In this document: positions 13,062 through 24,422 of the stretch, piece by piece
Numbering within the stretch: the stretch's first letter is position 1
How the letters are laid out: each line of letters begins with the position of its first letter
DNA from: Paralichthys olivaceus
Taxonomy: Eukaryota; Chordata; Actinopteri; Pleuronectiformes; Paralichthyidae
Direction of reading: 5' to 3'
Length of the DNA stretch: 64,000 bases
NCBI RefSeq assembly: GCF_024713975.1
Contig: NC_091098.1
Coordinates: 20,454,816-20,518,815 of the forward strand
Translations under genes and position numbers: made by a program
The notes under the pieces: model-generated
Told to the model about the DNA's origin: nothing
The model's database searches: none
Seen by the model: only the letters and a program-made list of their open reading frames with translations

Positions 13062-15531
13062 TCATGTCGACTCCAGCGTGTCAAGTTGGAAGACGTTGTG
13101 ATTGGTCGGCGTGGTGAAGAAGAGCTGCTCCTCGCTGGTAGAGCGGTTATCACAGGGAATGTGCAGCCCCAGCGTCCTCTCAAAGTCCAGGAGCTGGCCC
13201 ATGAAGTTGAAGTTTGGGGAAATGTTGGACTTCTTCCTCTTGACAAAGTCATAGGCGTCGTTGAGGGAAAGGTTTAGTCTCTGCATCAGGTACGCCACGG
13301 TGACCGTGACCGAGCGACTGATGCCGGCCAAGCAGTGGACCAGGATGCCACATTGCTTGGATCGAGCCTCGTCTGTGAGATGAGAGGAAAACTAAGGTCA
13401 CTCAGAGGATGAAGACTCAAGTAAAGTAAACACGCAGTTTTATAAATTGTTGTAAATAATATCTTCATTGATAAATATCATCCAGTACTTTGTTATTTAA
13501 GGGTTATTAACAGGTACCAATGTGATTCTGGCCCTTAGTGAGCAGAAGTAAAAAAAAAATGGCACCACAAGATTTACTCTAGAAAACATGGGGCTAATAT
13601 TCTGTAAGTTACAGACAAACAACTGACAACAACAGCCAAAACACAACCGGAGCCAAGACACTTTCACATACAAGCTTGTGGCATGATTCAGCAATCTAAC
13701 ACAAACCCAGAGTGGAAACAGCACTTCCTTCCTCATTCTACACTGAGGCTTGTTCGTGACACACAACACAACAAACACATGAAATGCTGCGGCTTCAGGT
13801 GCAGCCACGGCGAGCAGCAGCGAATCAAATGTGAAATTGAAACATAGTGTTCTCACGCTAACTGGGTAGATATGGAAGGAGTGTTTATTACATGCTGCTG
13901 TATAAACCACAATTTGGTTATGGAAATAATAAAAAAAAATTCCATCTGTACCACATTCACAAACAAGGTAAGCAGTTGATTATCATTCAGAAGTAATGAT
14001 AATTATATTAGAATTAAACACAATTACATTACATTTCTATTCTGTAAAGTATGAGTGTGTGCACATGTCTGGAAGTTTTAAATCCAAACAAAGTCAGTTG
14101 TTGACCCACTCACCTATAAAAGAAATGGCCTCTGGGAAGAACTGCGACAGGTTCTGACTCCAGTGGTCCGAAATGGGAATCTGCTTGTACCTGAAGTGGC
14201 CGTCATGCTCAAACATGTTGGGAAGATTGGGTGTGACGTTCAGGATGTACTTGATATTGTACTGGCCCAGCACGTCTAGGTTGGTGGAGTCTTTGGCGCA
14301 GCCCAGGTAAAGGTAGGGTAGGATCTGGACGGGGAAGGCCGGCTGATTGCTGGGGATGGGGCTCTCCTCGGACTCCGTGGCGCTGCTCGGCTCTCGATCG
14401 GACTCCCCATCGGAGCAATCCGAGCTGATCCGGAGATTCCCAAACCCGAGGACGGAGAGCGGGGGAGAGGAGCTCGGACAGGAGCTGTCGAGGAGGGTCT
14501 CACAGTGTTCTGGGTACTCAGTGTGGAACTTCACGAATCCACCTGGAGAGAGAAAACACAACAGAAACAAAGTCACATCAAGATGTTCAGATTATTATTT
14601 GTTTTATAAATGTCTCACCTCTTCTATTTCAGAATTAGTTTTTATCATGGCATCAATTAAAATACAGTTGGGCTGTATAAAAAAAAAAAAAGCTGGAAGA
14701 GGCTGAAGCGCCTCCCAACACAGACCATTCATGAAATGCATGCCTGTTCCTGCTGGAGCAAAACATGGCGCGGCCATTTTGGAATTTTAATTGAGAATCT
14801 CAGTGACACATTGGGACGCGCTGCTCGCAAACTTTTCAAACATCCGCAAAAAAAACTCCGCATCACAGGATGGAAGTTGGCGCAGAAGTGACTTCGTTAG
14901 TAACACGAGGACGCGACAAAGTTACACTGTCGATGTGAAAGTTCAAATACAATCTGACAGAAACACGATCCTGTCGTTTCCTTTTTTAAAAACACACCGT
15001 TTCACTTCTTCTGCGCCAAAACAAGAATGTTCGTTGTCACGTTGGAAACTTCTTCACAGACACAACTTACTTACTTACTCACACGCACGCGAACCTATAA
15101 CTACGTAGTTCCAGTGGGTTAACTCGACATTCACGCTATTTACCTTCCAGATAAAACGCTTTGCATCCGTCCTCCCAGAGTTTCTGGAGAAGCAGCCCCA
15201 GCACCGACGTTGGCGCGCCGCTGTCCTGCCACCCCAGTGCGCCCTCGTCGTACAGCACCACCGTGTCCGTCTTACACCGCCGCATGAACTTCTCCTTGTC
15301 CTCGTGGCTGGGGATGATGGTCCGGATGGGGATGTTGCCCTTCCTGAACCTGCGGAGCATGAGCCCCGGGATGGCCAGGTTGACGGCGCTCTCTATGTGG
15401 GACGACTCGTACAGCTCGTGTGAGCGACAGTCCAGCAGCAGCAGGGAAGTGCCCCCGGACTCCAACTCCACTTGCAGCCATTCCACGCTTTTGCTCGGCG
15501 TCGCGTTAGACATGTCGGACTCGGGTTTCAT
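13062..15531 (-). CDS. dusp7: Dual-specificity phosphatase 7 (ERK phosphatase, MKP-X/PYST2 type)
   Basis: Cytosolic MAP-kinase phosphatase that removes phosphate from Thr and Tyr of ERK. Coding exons: 15144-15531, 14114-14542 and 13062-13372, giving 375 residues. A rhodanese-like CH2 domain (about 15-130) contains the ERK-docking basic cluster [10 protein letters not shown] (R60, R61, R63, K64). The catalytic domain follows, with general acid D255 in PISDHWSQN and signature HCLAGISRS (Cys286, Arg292). The C-terminus FQLDTLEST fits DUSP7 better than DUSP6 or DUSP9. The ATG at 15531 is chosen as the first in frame. A second ATG at 15513 (MSNATPSKS) is possible, and an in-frame GTG lies at 15561. 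The acidic, Ser-rich linker between domains (about 145-195) is a usual DUSP6/7 feature. Confidence 0.95.
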
Positions 15532-15760
15532 GCCAAACGCGCCACTTCCTTCATGATCCACCGCCCGACCAGACGCCTCATCTCAGCCGGAGAACAGAGG
15601 AGAGAAACGGGAGAAGCGTTCAGACGCTGCCCCGCCGGCGCATGGCGCTTCTGCCCGAGCGAAGAGATTTCCCCGTTTCCCTCTCCTCTGTTTCCATCAG
15701 TGAGTGAGTTTGACCTGCCTCGAGGCCAGCACAGACCTATTTACACCCAGACATGTTGAA
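15532..15760 (-). promoter_or_regulatory. dusp7: dusp7 5'UTR and CpG-rich promoter region
   Basis: GC- and CpG-rich sequence continues from exon 1 to about 15700 and then drops sharply to AT-rich DNA, as expected for a CpG-island promoter. No TATA box was recognised. The transcription start cannot be placed from sequence alone. Confidence 0.5.
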
Positions 15761-18667
15761 ATGTGAAATGTTTTACAGCCAAATGATCTCTTCATCAACT
15801 TCCACAGCTCCACATCTAACCACGGTCCTCCATGCACTCTCTACTTTTACCATTCCTGTGCACGGGGAGGTTTTCTCCTCTTAGTTGACAGTAGAGCAAC
15901 TCAAGAGGGAGGAGTTTGTTCCTTATGATTTAAAGTCATAGCAGAAATATCACTAAGTTTTTCTACGAGCTGGTTCCACTGGGATCTTTCTGGAAACCAC
16001 CACTTAATCTATTATTCACAACTAACTTCTTGTGTCGGACCAATACAGATTTTTGGGAACTGAAAATTCCCAAACTCCGGTACAATCCTGCACAAAAGTG
16101 CATTTGAATACCTTTTCGACAAATGTGACAATAAAATATATCAAATAATAAGAGTAATAATCTAGTATTAGTATATCTAGTATATTTTTTGTAAAATGTC
16201 AACATACATGCACATCTTTTTTTGCATTTTTAATATCTTTGTAAACTTGTATTGATTGTTGTAACTGTCTAATTCATGAATAATAATAATAACAAAAACA
16301 ATATTTATATTAAACTTTCACTTAAAATTGACCAACTACAATTTAATAATGAACAATATACCGATTTAGAAAATAAAAAAATTTTAACACACATTTTTTT
16401 CAAAATAAGGTTAGCAATTGTGTTAATTTAACATAACTTTAGAAAAAACAATTTTAAGTAATTTGTGTTTTTTCAGCTTCACTATTGTTTGAAGTTGGTG
16501 AACTATTCTACTTTAACTGAGAACCCTTTTTTAAAGTCTATGACACAGTAACTATACATAAGGAAGGTAATTACCACATAGAACATTACTGGTCTACTAC
16601 TATAGAATTCCCCAAAACCATAATACAACAGATTAGATTATTACATAAGATTACAATAACAATCTTCTTTAGATAACTTCACAGCTTCTATTCAGAACAC
16701 GGACACTGACAAAGGGGCATTTGGCTGTGGAAGAGCAGCAGATTTCCGAACTAAGGTATTTCTTCATTTGTCATCATGATAATATTCATTATCAGTTTTG
16801 TTACACCACTGAAACAGCTTCCTTCCCCAAATCTGAGGTGAAGTGAGTCAATGAAAGTCTTGTTTCCATCTTGAGATGTTACACAGTGGCTGCAACAGGA
16901 AATTTGTAAGCATGGTGCAGTGCAGGCATGTGTTTTTGTAAGAAAGTAACCACAAACATTGCCACTGTTCACAACTGGTAAGTCTGATAATGCAAGAGAA
17001 AGATGAATGAGAGTGGATTAGAGAGGAAGAGAGAGGGAGGGAGGGATGCGTGCAGTGGGAATCCAGCTATGCAGCTCATCTGTCTGCACACGTGAGCGGG
17101 GGAGACACAGATGTGCAGAGCATCAGGATTAACACAGAATGAGGAAAAGAGCTAAACCTGCGCTCACACACACACACACAAATGCTCTCAACCATGATCA
17201 GACCCACAACAACACACACCATATCATTGCTGCAGCAAACCACAGCACCATTTCAGCACCTGCCTCCAACAGCCAGCCACTACATAATGTCAGCAGTTTA
17301 AACACACACACACACACAAGCCTCATACCCATATGATAGCTGCTGCAGTTGGAATCCCCTCCAGGAAGTCCAGAGGTGTTGCACCTGCCTTCAGACCTGA
17401 AAGAAGAGAATTAGCGGCCTGCATCTACAAAGGACAGTGATGGATGAGGGAAATGATGGGTGATATTTTCATGAGGTCAAGCAACACACAGAGGAGCATT
17501 TCCTCCCAACACCCCCTATTTAAATCCCCTAAATAAACCCAACATGGAGCAAGAGTGTTAAAAACTCAGAACATCAAAGCTTGATGTTCTGAGTTTGCTG
17601 GAGCTGCAGCTGGAGGACAGTGGCGGTCACCTGACTGCTCCACTTCCACCAACGTTTGACATGTTATGTAATGTGCTCAAAACACAAGCTCATGCTAATT
17701 CTGTCAGAGGGAAGAGGGGGAAGGTCTCTGGTTTTGCAGAATCTCAGGTTCTTGCGTGTCAAGTGCTGCTTCGAGGGCTTTCACGCATAACCGGCGTGCA
17801 AACACACTCCTGTCATGTGCAGATGTACGGCGGGAAGCATTCAGAGATGAGACAAATGGGAGGAGAGCTTCCTCCCCATTGATGTTTCTATGGGTGTGGG
17901 AGTAAAGAGATTTTTTCTCCAATTGAGCTAATTCTCTTCAAAAATAACAATGATAGGCCACTAGGATAGAAATATCAACTCAATAATGATGTTGACACTA
18001 TCTCATATGAAAAACTACATGAAATAACCAGGTTGCTGCATTATTGGCAGATAAATCTGATAGTTCAGTTGATTTAAAATTCTCCATTACATCTGATTCT
18101 GCACGTCTTCTCCACTGTCACATGCTCCGAGGCGGATGGACGTGTATATGCAGCCTTTTATTAAAACCACAGTGATCTCCCATGTTATCTGGATAGGAAA
18201 CTCAATATCCTGTCCTGTGCTGATACCATCTAGTGGTTCATGGTGAACGCTGCTGCACCAGCTATGAGTCATCTGCAAAGGGAGGAGGTGTCTGACGTCA
18301 CTGCCTCGCAGTTGTAAACGGGAGAACCAGGATGCCGCCATGTGGCAAAAACCAAGAATGTCATTACTTGAATTTCATGGAGGAATGAGGGATTTGATCC
18401 CATAAAAACTTTTTTTTAAAGTAAATCCATTCATTAAAGTTTGATGTGTAATGTGTAAGACTGCAGGACATTTATTTTGGGGTCTTAAATATTTTTATTT
18501 TTGTGAGGCACTTTTTATTAGCATTTTTTTGTAAAGTGAAATGTTCCGATAGATTATTCAGATACGACTAACCCACCCAAACCTTATATATACATTTCGT
18601 AAGATGTTTAACGGGAGTATATATATTTATATATATGTATAGATGTGACAGGGTATGATATCAGAGC
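15761..18667. other. Intergenic region between dusp7 and alas1
   Basis: No coding exon was recognised. The section 16.1-16.7 kb is strongly AT-rich. CA microsatellites lie at 17164-17181 and 17300-17318, and a purine-rich GA stretch is near 17015-17045. The only striking structure is the inverted repeat at 17562-17596. Confidence 0.6.
17562..17596. repeat. Perfect inverted repeat, 16-bp arms, 3-nt loop
   Basis: The left arm AAACTCAGAACATCAA (17562-17577) is followed by AGC and then its exact reverse complement (17581-17596). It could form a cruciform in DNA or a hairpin in RNA. The arms carry AGAACA and TGTTCT, the two halves of a steroid-receptor type palindrome, but set 11 bases apart instead of the normal 3. 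Confidence 0.97.
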
Positions 18668-18673
18668 TTTATT
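18668..18673 (-). terminator. alas1: Candidate alas1 poly(A) signal
   Basis: AATAAA on the minus strand, 331 bases past the alas1 stop codon. Other AATAAA hits lie further on near 18495 and 18513, so usage is uncertain. Confidence 0.4.
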
Positions 18674-19004
18674 GTCCCATTTTCTCACTGGATGCATTAA
18701 GAAAATAAGATAAAACACAATTTACAGTAAGAACCCATGATTACCTCTGCTACAAAAACAATGCTAATTAACCTTCAACCTGCTTTGAAACGTAGTCCTG
18801 TATATATATATAAAGTGAAAACCACAAAATAAAGTAAAATAAATGTATGTATAAAACAACCTTTCAAATTTAAAACAAAAGAGTAAATGACCACTTTAGC
18901 CACAAAATGTTATTGGCCACTGCACATTTTATATGTGGTGATGTATTTCATTTAAATAAAATAAATAGCTTGAATACATCTAGGATTTAGAGTTTTACTT
19001 GACA

Positions 19005-22000
19005 TCAGGCCACAGCTGATATCATGTGACTGAGGCCTGTGAAGTAGGACTTCTCCCTCTCGCTCATCAGCTCGAAGTGAAGAGGCTGCTGGCAGAAGTT
19101 ACACTCTGCTGACGAGTGCGGCCTCAGCTCCAAACCCACCTCGGTCCACGTCTTCGTCAGCTGGTCTGTGGAGACCGAGCACAAAACAAACAGGTGAGGT
19201 CACAAACCGTATCATTAATATGGGTGTTAAAGTGTGTATAAATGAGTCAAAGTTCTAATGGTCATATTCAGAATACTGTGTAGTATAGTAGGCATACCAA
19301 CAAAGTGGTACATCATCTGTGGGGTGTGGTGTGGTGTGGGGGCGATGCGCAGCAGCTCCTCTCCTTTAGCCACGGTGGGGTAGTTGATTGCCTGGACGTA
19401 GATGTTGTAGCGAGACATCATGATGTCACAGATCTCAGTGTTCTTCTCTGCATCTGCAACCTGCCGAACAGAATATACGATATGTCAGATTCACATTTGA
19501 CTTGGTGATTGGAGAAGCTCTTCTTTTTGCGTCAGTCAAAGACAACTGGACTTGCTTTAGATCTAAAGTTATAACTTACACCTTTGCAATGATTCATTGT
19601 ATTGCATGTATTATATTAGACTCTATTTGTTTCAGCAAAGTGTACTCACCCGGACAGGGATGATGTGGCTTGGACAGTGGACAACCGGAAGGCCTGAGTC
19701 CATCAGCATCTGTCGGAGAAGCTTGACGCTCCTCTGGTGTTTCCTCCTGAGCACCTGGCCTTCTTCACTTTTCAGGATCTTGATGGATTCCTTCGCCCCT
19801 GCGAGCAGCATGGGAGGCAGAGAAGTGGTGAAGATGAAGCCTGCAGCGTAGGAGCGTACTGCGTCCACCAGAGCACTGGTGCTGGCAATGTAACCACCCA
19901 CACAGCCGTATGCTTTGCCTGGAAATGAAACCCAAAGCAGGTCAGAGAAGCATGTTTGTGACTGACTGAGTGTGAAGTAATTCCCATCGTTAGAGAGGCT
20001 TTCACTTACCGAGGGTACCAGAGATGATGTCCATCTTGTGCATGACTCTGTCTCTGTCCCCGATGCCTCCTCCTCTGGGCCCATACAAGCCCACAGCGTG
20101 AACTTCATCCACGAAGGTCAGAGCACCATACTTGTGGGCAATGTCACACATTTCTTTAAGTGGGCACACAGCCCCTGTGAAGAGCACATGGTTTATTATA
20201 ATAATAATAATAATAATAACTTTATTTCTATAGCACCTATTTAAATGAGGTTACAAAGTGCTTATTACACTATGTTTATTTTCATGATGTGAAACTTGAA
20301 TGAAAATAAGAAATGCTTTTTAATCTCTCTGCTTTGAAAGAGTTTGTTTCTGTTAACTTGTTTCTGTTAAATATTTAGTTTTAATTCATTTTTCTTTGCA
20401 TAACTTGTACAATATAAAATGTAAATCACTTAAAACTGAATGAGGAAACAAAATCCTGTATCCCCTGTCCCCAATTTCCTTTTGAAGCATAAGAATACAT
20501 ATACATCAGATAAGTCTGACATTTCAGTGGCCTCACCGTCCATTGAGTGCACCGTCTCAAAGGCAACAATCTTTGGAGTTGAGGCATCAGATTTCTCGAG
20601 CATCTCCTGTAAGTGGCTGACGTCATTGTGACGGAAGACAAACTTCTTGACCCCACTGTTTCTTATACCCTGAATCATCGAGGCATGGTTGCCTGCGTCA
20701 GAGTAGATTTCACAACCTAAAGGAGAAAACACAAGAAAATATTAACCCTGAATTACCTCCTATACGTTTCTGTCTAAATCAAATACACCATTTTCTACAT
20801 TATGATATTTCCAAGCTTCATATAAAGTACCTGGTAGCATTTTTGCCAGAGTAAACAACGTGGAGTCATTGGCTACAAAGCAGGAGGTGAAGAGCAGTGC
20901 AGCGTCCTTGTTGTGCAGGTCAGCCAGCTCCTGTTCAAGCTCCACATGAAATTTACTTGTCCCTGAAATGTTTCGTGTGCCTCCTGCACCAGCACCATGC
21001 TTTTGAACTGTCTTGCTTCAAGGAGAAAAAAAATTGAAAGAGTTAACTTTTATATTTTGCGAAAAAAAATCAGTTATGGATGATCTGCTTGCCTACTCAC
21101 ACTATAGTCTGGGTGACTGTGGGGTGACGGCTCATGCCGAGGTAGTCGTTGCTGCACCACACAGACACGTCTCTCTTTGCATGAAAAGACTCCGAGTAGT
21201 CGTCTGCCATCGGGAATGAAGAGGCGCGTCTGTTCACAGTCTTAAAAACCCTGTACGTGTGATCCGTCTTCTTGCTTTCAATCTTCTCTTCAAAAAACCT
21301 GTCATACTGGTATGTGACAGCTGATGGAGGAAAACGAGAGGGTTCATAAGATTCACAAAAACAACTCATACAGTGAACTAAAGCTCAGAGGGAAGAACAT
21401 GATTTACCTTCAGGCAGATTATCCTTTAACAGGTGAGACACTGGTTTAAAAAGAGTTTTTGGTGCCTCCATGTTTGACTTGTCTGCCTCGATGAGATCCA
21501 CAACTGATAAATCCATGTTCTTTTTCCCTGATCAAGAAACGAGCTGTTAATAATCTATAAATCAATGCATGGTATTTATTTATATTAAACTTTCATGATT
21601 TACACAACCAACTGTCGGGGTATCCAATTCCAGGTGTGGCTATGTGACCACTTACCTGTGCAGAAAGATTGCATCTGCTGGACGTCCTCCTGCAGCTCCA
21701 TGCTGGCCTCCCTAACTACCCTGTTGTGTTTCTGCACCATCTCTGCAGCCAAGAAAGGGCATTTAGAGCCTACAGCCTGGCCAGCAGGTGGCGTAGTGTG
21801 TCCTGGAGGCAATGCTTCATGCTTTTGAGCTACAGAATACAAGAACATTTAGAAATTATAACAAGATTAGATCCTGTGCATTAATTGTATTGAGCTAACA
21901 ATATTGACATACAACAGGGCGCATTCATTCGTTTGTTACGACTGACCGTCATTTGTTGAAGTGTGTTTGGACACAGAGGCCATAGAGGACAGAGCTCTGG

Positions 22001-22124
22001 AGGCCAGGTCCATCATCACGGGGCACTTTTGTGCATAGTTCACCAGCGATGACTTCCCAGCCAGCTGCAGGAAGACACTGGGAACAGTGGTGAGGAAAGG
22101 GCACCGGCGGATCACTGCGTCCAT
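19005..22124 (-). CDS. alas1: 5-aminolevulinate synthase 1 (housekeeping, mitochondrial)
   Basis: A PLP enzyme of the mitochondrial matrix that condenses glycine and succinyl-CoA, the rate-limiting step of heme synthesis. Coding exons: 21947-22124, 21656-21829, 21408-21527, 21101-21320, 20831-21015, 20537-20716, 20010-20174, 19650-19918, 19298-19460 and 19005-19165, giving 604 residues. The presequence contains three Cys-Pro heme regulatory motifs: RRCPF (C8), QKCPV (C34) and SKCPF (C83). The catalytic core carries [49 protein letters not shown] and the PLP lysine K409 in SGTLGKAYG. It ends with the ALAS-specific tail [10 protein letters not shown] to MISAVA. The long presequence and tail favour ALAS1 over erythroid ALAS2. 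The upper boundary of exon 20537-20716 was set by reading frame. A residue that is usually Gly after GDRD is Arg395 here. Confidence 0.96.
20192..20262. repeat. Dispersed repeat family C, copy 1 (ATA array plus conserved tail) in an alas1 intron
   Basis: An (ATA)n array at 20198-20219 is followed by ACTTTATTTCTATAGCACCT and then TTACAAAGTGCTT. A related stretch, ACTTTTATTTATATAACACCT, is at about 59905. This microsatellite-plus-tail arrangement suggests a dispersed element, whose class I could not assign. Confidence 0.5.
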
Positions 22125-23053
22125 GTGAGACACTCTCGACCTAAATGAGAAGGAGAATATGGGAATTATTAAAACATGTATCACAACAGTTTTCCTGTGA
22201 ATTTTCTAGGCAAGAAGAATGGACAGGACACTGGTTATATTCTGTTAAGTTCAGATATTTAAATACAGCCTGCACCTGCCAACGTCTGACTGACGTAGCA
22301 TCTCAGAATTCTTTCCACTAAACCTGATCCACTTAAACGTTGCTTTTATCTTCCGCCCTCTCAGTTGCCACCGGTTTCATTTTACCTGAACACATCCCAG
22401 TCCACCTTGATGTAACAGATCATGAAGGTCTTGCGAAACATGACTGAATCCACACTAATCTATGACCAGTGAGAGACCAGAGAAGATGTTCTGTTTAATG
22501 CCCAGAATGCTCCTTTTCACTCTGCTCTGTAGTCAGCTGTCCCTGACAAGCAGAAAAGGGGAGAAGGGGGAGGCATCCCCTCTGAAGGAGTGGTCTCACT
22601 ACTGCAACTGTCTTACCTAAGACAGAGGAGAGGAGGCATCCGGCTGCTTGTGATGAAACAAAGTCATGAACTGAACAAACGGAGCCCACCTGGTCTCACA
22701 TGTTACCAAACAGGGGCTGGGTCTCAATTAAAGTCTAATTTAATGGTAGGTACTATAAAATACAATCTCCTTTGTGCTGTCAAAGTTACCAGATACTTAC
22801 TGACCTTGACCCAAAAAATAAAAAAAGAATCCACGTTGACAATGTTATCAATATATTAAAAACCTGTAAACATCTGTATCCAGCTGCTCATAAGTTCTTT
22901 TCAGGATTTTTAGTCAGAACTGATTCTAGAACATCTGAAGACTTAAAGTTACACCACAACATCTGCACATGGACTCACATCAAATCTGATGAAGAGCAGG
23001 GTGAACCACGTGACCTGCCAACACCGTTACCCTCAGTTCTTATATGAACTAAC

Positions 23054-23150
23054 CTGAGTGATGAAGATATGAAGTGAAGCTGTGTCTCTCTCTTCTTCTT
23101 CTTCTCTCTTTGGTAAAAGTCCAGTCGGTGAAATGACAGCACCTCGGTCA
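23054..23150 (-). other. alas1: Probable non-coding first exon of alas1
   Basis: A good donor (CAG followed by GTTAGT on the minus strand, GT at 23053-23052) lies upstream of the acceptor at 22142-22141. That acceptor opens the exon holding the ATG at 22124, with 16 bases of 5'UTR before it. This gives a first intron of about 0.9 kb entirely in the 5'UTR, as ALAS1 genes have. The upper end is a guess. Confidence 0.5.
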
Positions 23151-23200
23151 CTCTGATGACGTTGCAGGAGCATGTTGCGCAAGCTCTAAGCCACGCCCAC
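23151..23200 (-). promoter_or_regulatory. alas1: Putative alas1 promoter elements
   Basis: Close upstream of the predicted first exon are three motifs: a CRE-like TGACGT (23157-23162), an NRF1-like segment (catgttgcgcaa, 23171-23182) and a GC/KLF-type box (gccacgccc, 23190-23198). NRF1 and CREB-type control is known for mammalian ALAS1. The match here is by motif only. Confidence 0.35.
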
Positions 23201-23209
23201 CGACTGTCA

Positions 23210-24332
23210 TAGAATTACATTACCAAAGATCGTCTCGTCCAACAGGAAGCACTCTGCGTGTATTAAACTGAGCAACATACATGATCTGATGTGACTGAAA
23301 ACCCAACAGCTACGTTTTTTTTGTCCATATAATTAAAGTTATTCGTCCCTTCAGCCCACGAGACACTATTTACAATGTCAACATGAGTGAAACCAGAGGT
23401 GGAGTATTTACTAAGGCGCAGTACTCCAGTTCAAATTTGAGGTTCTTTGCCTTTTTCCATTTCAAGTGACTGATCGTAAAAAATCCCAAAAGAAAAAAAT
23501 TGAGCTTATTGAGAATTGTTTGAATGCAGGTTTTATACATATTACAATGTGAGCATATATTTTTTAATGTTTAATTATTAAAACCATTGATGCTGGGCAA
23601 TGAGTCAAATCTACATTTTGTTTTTAGGATTCCCTTCTCTCTTTTGTCTCGTGGTTCCATACAGCACAACTTTATTAAAATAATTAGTCTGTCTGTAAAA
23701 AAACCTAGTTGACTGTCATTAAAAAAATTAAATTGTAATATAACATTGAAAGTGGCTGTGGTGGAGCATGAGACCTGGAATAACTGAAATGTGCTCATCA
23801 CAAGACATTTACTAATCTTCAATATTAAATATTACCAACATACTAATTATTTGATCCCAGCTGTTTCTTTGATGATTTACCAACATCAAGAGATTTTTCC
23901 TCTTCCTTACCTGACAACACTGCTCTATTCTCCCATTTAATGCAGACTGAACTGAGAATATACAGATGAGCAGCTTAAATTATTATACATTCATTAATAC
24001 AAAGCCATAGGGATGTCACAGTTCCACGTCACAAAATCATTATCCTCATGTGGTCACTTGTGGACTTTGCACCAGCATGCACTGTGTTGGTCAGTAGTTG
24101 AAAAGCATGAAGAAAAATGCTGAAATGTGTAAAGTCATGAAACTGATTGGCAATGTTTCTTTGTTCGTCCGAATAACTTGTGAATATACTCAAGGCCAAC
24201 AAGAACATAAAGACCAAAACCATACTATGACTGATTAATGGGTTTGCAGGGGTTTTAATGAACAATAAAATAAACAATCACACTCACTGATAGATATTCA
24301 CACATTACAAACCTAACAAACACAGATGAGTA
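23210..24332. other. Short gap between alas1 promoter and spo11 3' end
   Basis: AT-rich, with no exon or clear repeat recognised. Both flanking genes are read on the minus strand, so the alas1 promoter lies just downstream of the spo11 poly(A) site. Confidence 0.55.
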
Positions 24333-24338
24333 TTTATT
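24333..24338 (-). terminator. spo11: Candidate spo11 poly(A) signal
   Basis: AATAAA on the minus strand about 85 bases past the spo11 stop, giving a short 3'UTR. More AATAAA-like hexamers occur near 24265-24275. Confidence 0.5.
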
Positions 24339-24422
24339 GTTCTGAAAAGGTTAGATCTTTCTTTAGTTATCCAACCTACTTCAGCTCTTCACTTTCTCCT
24401 CCTCTAGGTGTCGGCATTGCAC

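Noticed and set aside
15161-15556. 131-codon open frame on the plus strand over dusp7 exon 1
   Set aside because: It lies antisense to a well-supported, GC-rich coding exon and has no domain or splice partners. It is a shadow of dusp7.
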